The notes beneath the pieces were generated by a model. The model made no database searches, was not told the DNA's origin, and saw only the letters and a list, made by a program, of their open reading frames with translations. Positions 33,481-44,883 of a stretch of 64,000 nucleotides of DNA are shown in pieces. This DNA is from Nageia nagi. Lineage: Eukaryota > Pinophyta. Both the position numbers and the translations under genes were made by a program. How positions within the stretch are numbered: position 1 is the first letter of the stretch; every line of letters begins with the position of its first letter. The DNA is taken from positions 166,594,001 to 166,658,000 of the forward strand of contig JBITNC010000001.1 of assembly GCA_050084985.1 (NCBI GenBank), in the 5' to 3' direction.

Positions 33481-34900
33481 GTCTTTGGGTTTCTTCTACA
33501 TAAACTAGTTTAGTATCTCCCATACTTAGTTCAAGATATTCTTCACTTGTTGCCTATGAAGATGGGGTCCATGTATTTAATATAGGTGGATTAATAACAA
33601 GTTTCTTCTTTTTTAGTACATGTTTCTTTTTTAGGGGTTGTTGCTATTTTGATAGTAGCTTGATTCTTCTCTTTTTCTTTGGAGAAGACTCCTTGGAAAT
33701 GGAAACTATTGCAACTTATCTTTCCTTTTTCCTTTTCAAAAGGTGCTAATAGCTAGAGGCTTATTTTTCCTTTTCCTTCTTTGGATTCTATAGCTCCTAT
33801 TCCTATTGTACCAATGGCTGATCATCTCCCTTGACTTTTCCTTGAAAATTATCCAAGAGTAGTTGTCCCTTTTCTGGGAGTGGGTCTTTCATGTACTAAG
33901 CATTCTAGTATAGATTATGAGTGAACTCATCATAGTGTTGTTTTTCAACATGGGTCACTTTGGTGGTGTATTCAAACCTATATTAGTAAAATATTCATTT
34001 TTTGGGGGATCCAACCCAACTTATCCCCTAATTGAATGATGAAATTTGAGTTCAAGGAAAATTCTTATTATATGGTTTCATAGATCCTATACTTTTTAGC
34101 CTTCCAAGGTCATCCATTCTTATACAAAATCTTGAATTCCCACTTTAGGGATGCTTCAGCCTCCTCTTCCATTTGGTTTGCAAAATATTCTATATGGGAC
34201 CAAGCTTCACGACCAAATGTTAGGTGTTTCTTATTTGATTATATTATGATTGTTATTTTACTTGCTGGGTCATACATCCAAGGGGTATTTATATTCTCTA
34301 ACTTAAAAATTTGTATAATAAAATCCTATAACTCATCTTTATAACCTACTTCTATTAGGGTACAATTTACAAATGTGGTAGGTATTTTGATAATAGGTTT
34401 GAAATTACCCCCTGACCCATATTTAGTTTCTATAGAATAGATTTATCTACCCATTTATAAAGAATATAATTGTGATGTGACATATTTAGGTAGAATAAAT
34501 GGGGTTTCAAAATAAACATACCTCAATATTATTATGCAATTTTTCAAAAAATATCAATCTCCTATCTTATTGCCTCCTTGAAGCTTGTCCATGATAGATT
34601 GGTGCAATTTGTGAGTGACTCTTCCTATAAGAATCCTCATGACAAGAGGAAAAACTTTCTTCATGAACTCATAATATGAATCATGGACCTTTTGTAAGCA
34701 TAAACACTCTAAAATAAATTAGTGTGAGTATTATAGATGAAGTAGCCAATGTAATTTAGAGTCCTCTATACACCAATGTTTACAAATTTTGGTGGAATAT
34801 GAGCCATCAAAAATAAGAGGAGTGCTACAAATTAGATTTTTCAATATTAAACATATTCTTCTTGACCTCATTTGAGATGAAGGTAGGAAAATTGTAGCAA
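33481..34900 (-). pseudogene. Degraded extra-ORF region, second element
   Basis: Lys-rich stretches (33600-33800 in minus sense) and short open pieces are consistent with a coding past, but frames are too broken to name a protein. The plus ORF 34132-34344 is antisense to this. Confidence 0.3.
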
Positions 34901-36010
34901 ATTAGTCCTTAAATAATATTATATGCCATCCTCATCATGGATTCATCTACCTTGATGTGGCTTACTCACCCAAGAATGATAACCAATGCTTGCAGGACAT
35001 GTCTATCATGATATTTCTCAAAGGAGGTAACGTTATAGCTTTGGAGGAGCTTGGTGGTGTTTTTGTGATACTTCTCACCAATCAAATCCACCATTTCATA
35101 TTTATTTTGATAAAAATTAGCCTTTTCTTTCTTAAGATCTATTTATTTCTTAACATGGAAGCTTCAATCAGTAGGGACTACAAATGCATTTACAATTGCT
35201 TCTAGGGAGTAGTACAAAAAGATATCGGGTTGGTACTTGGACTCTTCTCCCTTCTTCTTCTCTTTGTAAGCTTTGATAAAATATACTTGTGGGCTATGTA
35301 TAAGTGCAATGGAAAGAAGGATCTCTATATAAGTGAAAGATTCATAGGGCACAAAGTGTGCCAAGCCATGGTATAACATAACTTTATTTTCTCTAACCTA
35401 CAATTTCCCTATTTCCATAACCTATAGCCTTTAGTGTTACAACAACATCCTCTCATGATTGACATGTTAAGAATCCATGTGGTTCATGACTCTTGCATCC
35501 ATCCATTTTATCCTAGGAGCATTCTCCAAATACTCCTCATGAATTGTTTTTAAATTGGCATTTGATCCTTTCATAGACACCAGAGTCTTGTTAGCACTTT
35601 CCATGATGTTCAATATCTTTTATGTAGCTTTGGTAAACATCATGTTCCTACAACCTCTATAAAAAAACTCTAAAACTCCTCCATGCATAGTGCTAAAATC
35701 TCTATAGATAATGTGCTCTGCAACTCTTAGGATTAGCATACTAGATTCCATGTGGTTCATGACTCCCACCTCCATCCAATTTATCCTAGGAGCATTCTCC
35801 AAATACTCCTCATAAATTGATAGCAAATTGGAATTTGATCCTCCTTCCATAGACACCAGAGGCTTCTTAGTACTTACCATGATGTTAAATAACTTTTGTG
35901 TAGCTCAAGTAAACATAAAGTTCTTGAAACCTTTGTAAAACAAACTCTAAAACTCTTCCACACCTATTCCTAAAAGCTTTGTAGATAATGTGCTTTGTAA
36001 CTCTCAAAAA
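34900..36010 (-). pseudogene. Extra ORF of second giant element, with internal duplication
   Basis: Minus open pieces 35164-35379 (ALIHSPQVYFIKAYKEKKKG) and 35620-35880 (SIYEEYLENAPRINWMEVGV, then FFYRGCRNMMF). The phrase EEYLENAPRI-WM occurs twice because of a ~273 bp tandem duplication (35471-36010) whose offsets stay multiples of three. No known family is recognised. It lies after integrase, as in the first giant element. Confidence 0.5.
35471..36010 (-). repeat. In-frame tandem duplication, unit 273-276 bp
   Basis: Landmarks: ggttcatgact at 35481 and 35754 (273), tcctagg at 35511 and 35784 (273), catagacac at 35572 and 35848 (276), ccatgatgtt at 35601 and 35877 (276). The one indel between units is three bases. 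Confidence 0.85.
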
Positions 36011-36640
36011 CTTAGGCTCTAAAATTTGCTAAGTGTAGAAATAAGAGGTTGAGGACTATGTTTTATTTGCTTAGAGTTTGCAAGTACTATTTATTAATGG
36101 TAATTAATGAATTAGTAATTTTGGGGTTCATGTAAAGTGCAATGTCAAGGATGATATGTAAGATGGAATTTAACTCAAGTACACCATATTTTAAAATACA
36201 CCATATTTTAAAATGTTAAGTGATGTATGAGGTGGGGGTTTTTTGAAGTAATCCTATGTTAGAAAACTAATCCTTTGATTTGATATTTTGTAGCTATCAA
36301 ATTTAACTACCACCATATTTATTAAATGCTACCTTAATGGCTACCTAACACCTTGGGAAATGCACCAATAATAAACACAATATATACAATTTACTTTTTG
36401 AATAAATGAAACATATTTAATAAAAATAACTAGTTGGACAATATTATTTACATTGTATAATCCTAGTAGGTGTTATGAAATCACCCTATTACCTGATAGT
36501 GTTGTAGATGGATCCCATTTACTAGTATCGATAGCTACTAAGACCTAAAAATATCCTTAATTTGAATGTGTTGTTCTGTAAGGCTTCAATAATAATATAA
36601 GTCCCACTCCATAAGGAATCAAATTTTTTATATTTTTCTA
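36011..36640. other. Non-coding stretch between extra ORF and integrase
   Basis: AT-rich. A 20 bp direct duplication (caccatattttaaaata) lies at about 36182-36217. No frame is supported. Confidence 0.4.
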
Positions 36641-37570
36641 GCTTTGCTCTTATCCTCATCCTATTTGATGACTATATCCCTAACTTGAAACTTTAACTAG
36701 GAAGACTTATTTTTGTCAAACCATTTTTTGACAATATTTTATCTATGTTGGACAAATTGATAAACTTTATTTTTATCTTCTTTTTGCTTGATCAATTGAT
36801 TGAATCTTATTTACAGTGGCTCAAATTCATAATCTTTTAATTCCTATAGGATCTTTAATGTAGGTAACTCAAGATGCATGGGTAGCACAAGTCTTTTTCC
36901 ATAAACTAATGAATAGAGTGATGTTTAATAGTAGATTTGATATTGATTCTATTAGCCCCTAATGCATAGTCCAATTTTGTGTGCCATTATCTAGGATTCC
37001 CTTCAATGGTTCTCTTGATAATTTGGGTTAAGTTTTTATTCATTGACTCAACCAACTCATTCCCTTGAGGGTAATAATTTGAAGAGAAAATCTAATAAAT
37101 CTCATAGTCAATAATAAATTATGATAAATTAGCCATGATGAATGCAAGATCATTATCTAATACAATGATCTACGGGATACCAAAATGAGTGATCAATCTC
37201 TTTATCATCTCCATCATTAACTCCTAATTTGCGTTTTTACATGGCATAGCTTCTGATCATATTATTAAGTAGTCTATTACAGTCAAGATAAACTTATTAC
37301 CCATTGAAGAGTTTTGATTAATAACACCAATGAAGTCTACACCCCATTATTATAAATGTTCTTCAATGACCACAAGTTTGAGAGGCATGGTAGCTTATCT
37401 TCTCTTTTCCACATTCTTATTACACTTATCACATTCCTAGGATATCTTGTAGGAGTCTTGGAATATAGTGTTCAAATAATAACTTACCTATAATATTTTT
37501 TCTATTGTAGTAGGACCACTATAGTGTTCTCTAAAGAATCCATAATGAAATTCATGTAAAATTCTCTAAG
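36640..37570 (-). pseudogene. Ty3/gypsy integrase remnant, second element
   Basis: In minus sense the order is: a zinc-finger-like CPK/C region near 37430, an IDYFT-like core near 37290, a D-N-G-like word near 37160, words matching the YYP.GN.L.ES.NK segment near 37060-37090, a YGKR word near 36900, and LVNGIHLQHYQ near 36490-36520 matching integrase C-termini. All are scattered over frames with many stops, so the domain is recognisable only by order. Confidence 0.6.
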
Positions 37571-37699
37571 CTTCATCTCAAGTTACACATCTCAATAGGG
37601 TTTGATCAAAAATTTTCTTATAGATACTATCATCAATCATTATGAATTTGAGTGCCTGCAGCATGAATCTTCTTCTCTAAAATTGATCAAAAGATTCAA

Positions 37700-38220
37700 G
37701 GAAATATATTATTTTATCCAATCACTCTCATCATTTAGATGCTCTTCATCCTCTATGAAAGCAATCATGTGTGCTACTTGAGTTATGTTCTCATAGAAGG
37801 TTCTTCCTATGATAAGCTTGGTTAGCTTAATCTCAACATCATATTCCATTATTCTTGTTATCTAACTAACTTTTCCTTCATCCAATTCTCCTTGAATAAC
37901 ATAATTGCTAACATCAAGGTGAATGGTATACACAAGGATTTTATTCTGAGACACATAATGCTTGAATTTTTCATTCCTCTCATAATAGAAAATATTTTCT
38001 TTTCAATAAACAAATAGGTGATGTTTATGTAGTGTTTGACTATGAAAGGCAATAGGATGCTTTTCCTTTGGTTCTAGTATGGTTGCAATAAATTTCTCTA
38101 CTCTATAAGCATACATAATAAAGTCTTTTGAAAAATATGAATGTTTTAAAAATGGAGCTTTTGTTATATTTTTTTGATATCATGAAAAGCTTGCTTTGCT
38201 TCATCATACTAGGAGAATTG
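37700..38220 (-). pseudogene. Ty3/gypsy RNase H remnant, second element
   Basis: Continues from RT. The open piece 37858-38052 lies where AFYSRKL..AE..Y-type words are expected (PFIVKHYINITYLFIEKKIF). After a stop, MEYDVEIKLTKLIIGR (37800-37848) matches the end of the domain. The corresponding region in the first element is 14122-14580. Confidence 0.65.
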
Positions 38221-38231
38221 TGCATCTTTCT

Positions 38232-38690
38232 TTAGCATTGTATGATTGGATAAACAATATGAGAAAAATCACTGATAAACTTTTTAACAAAATTGATTTG
38301 ACTAAGGAAACATTGTAGGGCCTTCTTATTTAAAGGTAGAGGTAATGCCTTAATAGCTTTGAATTTGTTAGAATCAATTGCCAATGCTTCTTTTGAAACA
38401 TTGTGGCCTAGAAGTTTTCCTTGATTAACAATAAAAACTAATTTTGGGATTGATAGAAATCCCAAATTGCATACATTTAAAAAAACTTTCCTAAGGTGTT
38501 CTAAGTGATCCTTTCTACTCTTGAAAAATAGAGTAATGTCATCCAAGTAGATAAGGATTATCTTGTTTATCAGCTAACCAAATACATGGTCTATTGCTCT
38601 CTAAAAAGTAGCCCTAGCATTGGAGAGACCAAAAGGCATTCTCTAAAATGCAAATGTTCCCCACTTGGTAGTAAATGCAATTTTAAAGAA
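38232..38690 (-). pseudogene. Ty3/gypsy reverse transcriptase, C-terminal half
   Basis: In minus sense: KWGTFAF, stop, RMPFGLSNARATF (about 38620-38670), LIYLDDITLFFKSRKDHLEH (38487-38560) and KLLGHNVSKEALAID (about 38370-38415), then LPLNKKALQCFLSQINF. The YLDD box is intact (38543-38554). The open frame 38232-38546 is 104 codons. The N-terminal half is missing beyond 38690. Confidence 0.9.
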
Positions 38691-38850
38691 GGGCTTTTAT
38701 TATGGAATGAATGACAAAATGAAAGAATAAATAAGGGAATAAGGAGCAAGAATTAAAGAAGGAATTTTATTATGGAATGAATGAAAGAATAAATAACATA
38801 AAGAATGTTACCCTTTTTAGAGTGTGATTCTACAAGAATAACATATACCA
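38690..38850 (+). repeat. Flanking direct repeat, right copy, with internal duplication
   Basis: 38738-38845 matches 31622-31740. A second partial copy (ttttattatggaatgaatga) starts 65 bp upstream, at about 38695, making a short tandem. It directly replaces the upstream half of RT. Confidence 0.75.
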
Positions 38851-40300
38851 TTTGATCTAAAATAGAAACATGTAGTGATTTGGGTACCATATGTAGATAT
38901 AAAGTTAAATGATGTTGTTGAATCATTTAAAGATCAAATATTGTAAGATGTGAAGGATAGAGCACATCTAAACCCAATTTGGGATTACTATGGATATCAA
39001 AAATATTTCTCAGTTGAATCCAAGGTTGGACATATATCTAGAATACTATAAAAAATTACAAGAAATGTTGTTGATGGAGTACATCCATAGATCAAACATA
39101 ACAAACATAATAGAGAAAGAGGAGGATATATTTAATTTGATTTAAATGAAAAAAATGAAGAGTTAATTATTCAATATAGTAAACTAATTTTAGAGATAAC
39201 CATGACATTTATTGAAGCCATGAAAATAGAGGATTTTCCTTTCTTAATAAATCCTCATATAGAAATAATTCTCCAATTTGTAACAATATTACAAGAAAAC
39301 ATAAGAAATAATTTTTATAAATAATAAATCAATATTAGTCTACCTTATTCTAGTCTTATGTTTTATCCAACGCAATCAATGATGAAAAATAAATAATACC
39401 AATGCAAGATGCTAAATTGATAAAAAAAAATTAGAATAACAGTAGGTTTTACTTGCAAAATAGTATATTATGATATTAAAATACTTGGTAGTGAGGATTC
39501 ATAGATAATCAAAATATTAAGAATTGAAGTACCCTTTACTTCTTTATTTTTTTTTATTAAATGGTAAATGTATTAATCAAAAATGAAGTTTTGAAAGGAC
39601 TCTGACCTTTACAATTCAAGATTCAAAAGCACTATCTATTTCTAAGCATTTTGTAGCCAATATACTATGCTATAGATGAAATGCGTTATAGATAATGTAA
39701 TCAAAAACTTCTTCACTTTCCTTTAGATTTATAGTACTACTAATGTGGGGTTAAGCTTTCTCAAAAATGGAGCTATACAATCTAACTCCTAGCTTCTAGG
39801 TATACAATCCACTATGCTATGGTACTAAAGCAGATATGGAAAAGAAGAAATGGCAAAGTTCCTTTGTTAAATCTACTTCATTGCAAAAAGTAGAAACCAC
39901 TACAAGCAAAATAGGACAAAAGCAACTATAAACTCATAAGCTACCCCTTTCTAGGAACAAAAAATATCAACCTCAATTATTCTCTACACATAAGGATCCT
40001 ATCTTTTGTCTTGTTACACTCTCCTCAGAACTAGATCATATTGGATCCTTCTTCAAAGATGAAATAAAGCCAATTATACTTGTGCTTATATAATTCCTTA
40101 TAAACTCCTTCAAATATGCTCTTAGAAAATGTAGTGTCAAGTTCTTTATTCTCAAATAGTGTGCTGCTTTCACCCTTTATAATAATTGCCTCAAAAAGCA
40201 TTCTATTATGGAAGTGTTTATTCTTTAACATGAGGAGTGGGATGTCTTTTATTTTTCTACCACACATAATAGGCATGTTGATCATATTGACAGGCTCCTT
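38851..40300. other. Unassigned region with weak plus-strand coding trace
   Basis: 38878-39105 in one plus frame has a fairly open run (VPYVDIKLNDVVESFKDQIL, then stop, DVKDRAHLNPIWDYYGYQKY), which looks once-coding but matches nothing I know. From 39130 to 40300 only small overlapping ORFs on both strands (40031-40285 minus, 40116-40349 plus) are present. Confidence 0.35.
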
Positions 40301-41412
40301 CCCCTTCTTCCTTGCTTCACTCTCTTGGTGTTATTACTTTTTTCTCTAGCTTTCTTGATTAGCTTCTAAAATCCCTTTGCATCCATCATAAGAGCTTTAT
40401 GTGTTTGCTTCAATTTACTTGCATTTGCATCATCCTTACCCTTAGAAGTAAGTTTGGCTCATTTATTTCTTATTTGGGAATCTATTGGTAAATAGGTACT
40501 ACTCCCCAATCCTTTTGTTACCTCTTGCACTATTGGAGTTTTTTGCTAGTGAGTTCTCTTCCCCTTAGTTTCCCACGCATAATCTCTTAAGGTCTTGTCA
40601 TAAATATTACACTCTCCAATTGTTTCCTTGTTATCTTTAATGATAATTTTGACTCCTAGTTTCTAAGACTATGGTGGTAAATTTGAATTATCCTTTCCTT
40701 CTGATTTATACTCTTGGTTACTTTTTCTCTTTTAACTTGCTTCCTCTTCAGAAACTATGCTAAAGGTGTGTGTTCATCCTTGTCCATGATTTTAACATGA
40801 ATATTTATAGGTGGTTATTTATTTAGGGCTAAATCATAGAGACTAATTTGATCACCCCTCGATGCCTTATAACCTTATTTTGAATTTCATTACATTTCTT
40901 AATTGATAAATCCATTAAGTGCATGATAAAAAAGGGGAAATTGGCTATTCCATTTTGGTTGAACCTAAAGTTGTTTAGTAAATCAAAGTGGTAAAGCATA
41001 AATTATTTTTTTTCGACCCTCCAAGGTAACATAACTCATTAAATCTTTAGCAACCTCATCCCATGGCTTTGATAGGCTTATTCTCTCAAAGCTAGGTCCA
41101 TTCTTCAAAAAGTTCTCACCTAGTTTCCTTAAGGTGGTGATTCCCTATAATTTGTTCAATTTCTTCTCGCTCTTGAGCTCCTTTCTTGCACTTGGCATAT
41201 GAATTTCATCAATGATGGTTACAACATTGAATTCCACTCTCATATTATTCACTCTACATACTCCATTCTTCGATGTCTTCAAGATTTCAAGTGTAATACC
41301 TAGGTTATATCCCTTGCATGCTTCCATAAACTCTTGCATACCACCCTTGCAAAGAATAGCCCAAATTACTTTATATATTTTTACTAAACACACATTTGTT
41401 GGTTTGGTCTAA
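40300..41412 (-). pseudogene. Uncharacterised retroelement-type plant ORF remnant
   Basis: The minus frame opens at 41393: EACKGYNLGITLEILKTSKN, then VCRVNNMRVEFNVVTIIDEI and KLNKL, a stop, then a continuing frame with ISLSKPWDEVAKDLMSYVTL and EGRKKI. The layout (Val-rich strand, 'IDEIHMP', then 'WDEVA..LM.Y.TLEGR') recalls putative plant transposon or retroelement proteins of unknown function seen repeatedly in conifer repeats. It may be a fragment of the extra ORF of a giant gypsy element. Confidence 0.5.
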
Positions 41413-42040
41413 ACTATAGCACCACCCACTATCGGATGCAGAGTTATACAAGCTTATTTGATGGCAAGTTTGGGTAGAAGACAATAAGAAAGGCCACTTG
41501 GGGAACTTCAAAGAAGCATAATTCTCAATGGGTGTCATCCCAAGCATTGATTACATCACATGCCACCTAAAAAATCTAAGATTGAATCATATAGGGGATA
41601 GGAAAAAATGATGACAAGATGGTTGGATTAAGGTAAAGCATGCAATTTGATTTATCATCAAAGGTGCAAGGACTACTACCCATGAAGGTGGGGAGATATC
41701 ACAAGATAGCACTGGATATCTAAAATATAAGAGATTGATACTAAATAAACAAGCTTAAAAAATAAATTAGGCTTATTTTGATAGGGAGGAAAAAACCCTT
41801 CCTCTCCAAGTCAACCCAATCTAAAAGAAAATTGAAGATCAAAAGACAATGGACTCAGCTCAACAGGCTAGAAAAAACTATCCTTGGAGACTATTCCATC
41901 CTTGCTCTTAAGGAAAATTGTTACTTTTTGAATATGAATAAAAAATTTAAGATGTGAATCAAATTAGAGATTTTGGATTCTATTAAAAACTACATTTCCT
42001 ACTTGCAGTTTAGGGTAGTAACTCTTAATATTCTCTATCA
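41413..42040. other. Unassigned spacer
   Basis: Mixed, somewhat G-rich plus strand with no recognisable frame. Nothing further seen. Confidence 0.35.
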
Positions 42041-42049
42041 TTCTAATGA

Positions 42050-42840
42050 TAGCAAGTTTTAGAATCTGGATTACTTCACTCTCCTCCCCTTCAAATAGTT
42101 TGTTGTTTATTTCTTTCCAAATTTACCATTGAAGGTGAGCTTGGATCATAATTCTTAATTATTTCTTCTATTTATTTTTATTTATGTTTCCCCACCCAAT
42201 AATGGCCTGTTCAATAGAGTCTTCTTCTACCCAATGATATTGTAAGGCTTGAGTTAATATATGCTAGCATATTTTGGTAAAATTATAATTTAGGAAAATG
42301 TACTTATTAGTTTCACTCTCGTTTTTATAAATAATGCATCCATTTGGACCTCTAATGCATGTTCTCTACAATTTATCCTATGTTAGGAGTTTTTTATAGG
42401 CTAGAGTCCATCTAAAGAAGGCAATTTTGGGTATTAGATGTCTTACCCATAATTGATGCCATAATTCCTTATTTGAGTTCTCATTTTTCCTTTTGCAACA
42501 TTCTTATGGCATCCTTGATATTGTAGTTACCATTTTTTTCCAATTCCACTTAGGTCTATCCCTTATATGTGATCCTACTATCCCCTTTTCTTTTATTTCT
42601 TCTTTAATCTTATGGAGTTGATCCTTAATATGTTGAACTTCCACCTCTTTAAAGACCCAATCCTCACCATCATTTGCAAGGTAGTTGGCTACCTTGACTC
42701 CTTGTTTCCTCATAGTCCATTTTGCTATCTTTTTTAGCTCCTCATTCTCAACAAGAGGTTGCTCCCTTATCCAAGTGTCCTCCTAGAAATAAATCTCTTC
42801 CCCATTTCTAATTTACAATAAAATTCAAAGAGATCTTAAA
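42050..42840 (-). mobile_element. L1-type LINE fragment, ORF2 C-terminal part
   Basis: The minus strand encodes, from 42830 down, a K.EMGKRFISRRT word, then the open piece 42504-42713 with NYLANDGEDWVF (like the NK.AD-LAN-G word of plant L1 RNase H tails), then IWKEINNKLF (about 42105-42135, the IW.ERN.RIF word of L1 ORF2 ends). The first ~40 bp duplicate sequence also present at 43503-43545 in the adjacent plus-strand fragment. Confidence 0.65.
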
Positions 42841-43625
42841 CTGCAATGAGGAAACTTCAATGCAAAAAATCAACCTCAATAAAACAAATTTATTTATTTT
42901 GAATTATTCATAGGCAAGGAAAAGAAAACTAGTAAGTATAATTGGTTTCCAAACTAGCAAATTATCATCAGTGCACTTAGGAATGCCTTTCTTTGAAGGA
43001 AGAATAAGAGCAAAATACTAGGACATTTTGATCAACAAAATCCAAAGTAAGCTAGCAGGTTGGAAAAGTAAGATGTCAAGCTATATGATAAGGCTAAACC
43101 TAATCAAACATACTATCTTAAGTATCCCTATCTACTCAACTATGGTCTTCAAAATACTAGCTTCCATAACAAATAGAATAGATAAGTTGTGTAGGGAGTT
43201 CCTTTGGAGTTGAGAGGGAGGCAAAAAGAAATTTGACCTAGTGGCATGGAATGCTATTTGCAAAGATAAAGAGGATGGAGGAATGAGTATAAAAAGAATC
43301 AAAATCATGAGTGAAGCTCTTCAAGGTAAGATGACTTGGAGATTGGTCATAGAAGAAAATAATCAATGGATGGAAGTTTGTAAAAGTAAATATCTATAGA
43401 GAGATAATCCTTTCCTTAGAGCTATGAACCTACCATACAGATCACCTTTCTAGAATGGAATGGTACAAGTTAAAAATAACCTTAATAAGTACATTACCTA
43501 GCAAATTGGAAATGGGAAGAGACTTATTTCTAGGAGGACCCTTAACTTCTTTATTAGCCCCATGATTTTTAACGATGATGACATAAAAATGTTGTTAAGG
43601 TGGAAAATAAAACATAGTCCCTTGT
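42841..43625 (+). mobile_element. L1-type LINE fragment, RT C-terminal part
   Basis: The plus strand reads LGMPFFEGRIRAKYWDILIN, then KIQSKLAGWKSKMSSYMIRL, LIKHTILSIPIYSTMVF and CREFLWS, and after a stop KFDLVAWNAICKDKEDGGMS. This is the classic plant L1 ORF2 segment after RT (Y-G-P-F-G...W...K...L..WK...LS..GR..LIKSVL-IP-Y...F). It lies back to back with the minus fragment at 42050-42840, as in a 5'-inverted insertion. Confidence 0.8.
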
Positions 43626-43645
43626 TTTTTTGAGCTATTTCAATG

Positions 43646-44041
43646 TGTTGATAATTAATTTTGTCCATCCTTAGGTTTACTTAGTAAGTGTGGTGTTATA
43701 TTAGATAATTACATGTTATATCTTATAATGGATCATCTTAAACATCTTCTCATGTACCTTTTCTCTCTTTTTATGCAAGGTAACCCAACATTGATGTTAG
43801 CCTATAGACATGAATTGCAAGAGTTTTTTTGCCTATAAATGAAGTATTTATCTACATAAGAAGGATATCAAATCTTTATCTCTATAGTTGCACTCAAATA
43901 CTACTTTTAGGTATTCTTCAACAACACCTATTGAAATTGAGATTCGATATCATATGGGCTTTTTCATTTTGCTATTTTGTTATTATATGCTAGATTAGGC
44001 TTTTCAATCATTATATCACTATTGGATCTTGGTTACAAACA
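43646..44041 (+). mobile_element. Probable 5' LTR of third gypsy element
   Basis: Starts tgttgataatt and ends gttacaaaca (TG...CA), with a TATA-like gcctataaatgaag at about 43848-43861. The limits are inferred because no partner LTR exists, and the downstream sequence (ttaaactagaagg) is not a recognised primer site. Confidence 0.45.
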
Positions 44042-44883
44042 TTAAACTAGAAGGATCCTAGCATGGAAATTTTCTTTAAGCATAGATGCCATCCCTAGTG
44101 CAAGAACAAATGTTAGAACATACATGAATCATTTTATCTAATTTATCTAAGAAGTTCATAATCTTGATATCTACATTATTAATAAGTTTTTAGCTACATA
44201 ACAATTCTATCATCAAGATAAGGTGAAATTTATCTATCATTTTAAATGTATTTCTTAATAAGGTTTAGTGAATTATAGATTTGATCTAATAATCTAGGTA
44301 TTTTATTTACATATTTGCATATTTATTGAGATACTTTAGATTGTTGTTTATTTACTATTATTCCATCATTATAATTTATTATCATTGATATTAGTGTTAG
44401 CTTATTTCCACCTAGGTTAATCTTAGGGATGACTAAAAACTATTCAACACATTGGCACCCACCTTGTTTTGACTCATAAATTTCCTAATTAGAGTTGGAT
44501 GAATTTACATTTCAAACTAACCACATATTATTTAAAATAAGATCCCTATTTTTTTTTAGGCATTTGATCATTTATATTGTGAGTGTGATAGATATGGAGA
44601 ATTTTCCTCCAACTTTTCATGCCTTTATTATGCTAATACTATGACAAAAGAGGCTTATGAGGCATTTATCAAAGTAAGAAGTGGTCATATATGTGATAAT
44701 ACTAGTGCTAGCGCTAAATGGAGTATCAACACTAGGGGTTCAATGCTTGTTTATAATAATGGTGTTATGGAGGATTTTGGAGAGATGAAAGATAAATTTC
44801 AAATATGGAAGCATAGTGTCAAGGTTTTATTGTCATAAAATATAAAGGGAATCCTTTGATTTTATAAATTAGAAGTACTATTC
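44042..44883 (+). other. Leader of third gypsy element
   Basis: Mostly non-coding. The ORF 44641-44838 (65 codons) is in sense just before gag and could be the gag N-terminus after frameshift, but shows no family signature. Confidence 0.35.

Larger units (their letters stand above)
30090..38690 (-). mobile_element. Second giant degenerate Ty3/gypsy element (minus)
   Basis: In minus sense from 38690 downward: partial RT with intact YLDD, RNase H, integrase, an extra coding-like region with an in-frame duplication, an acidic segment, a coiled-coil-like segment and then LTR-like DNA with TATA boxes. This mirrors the element at 10.3-21.7 kb. The 5' half (LTR, gag, protease, first RNase H) is absent; the RT frame stops abruptly near 38690, where a short repeat begins. 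The 3' limit is uncertain. Confidence 0.7.
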
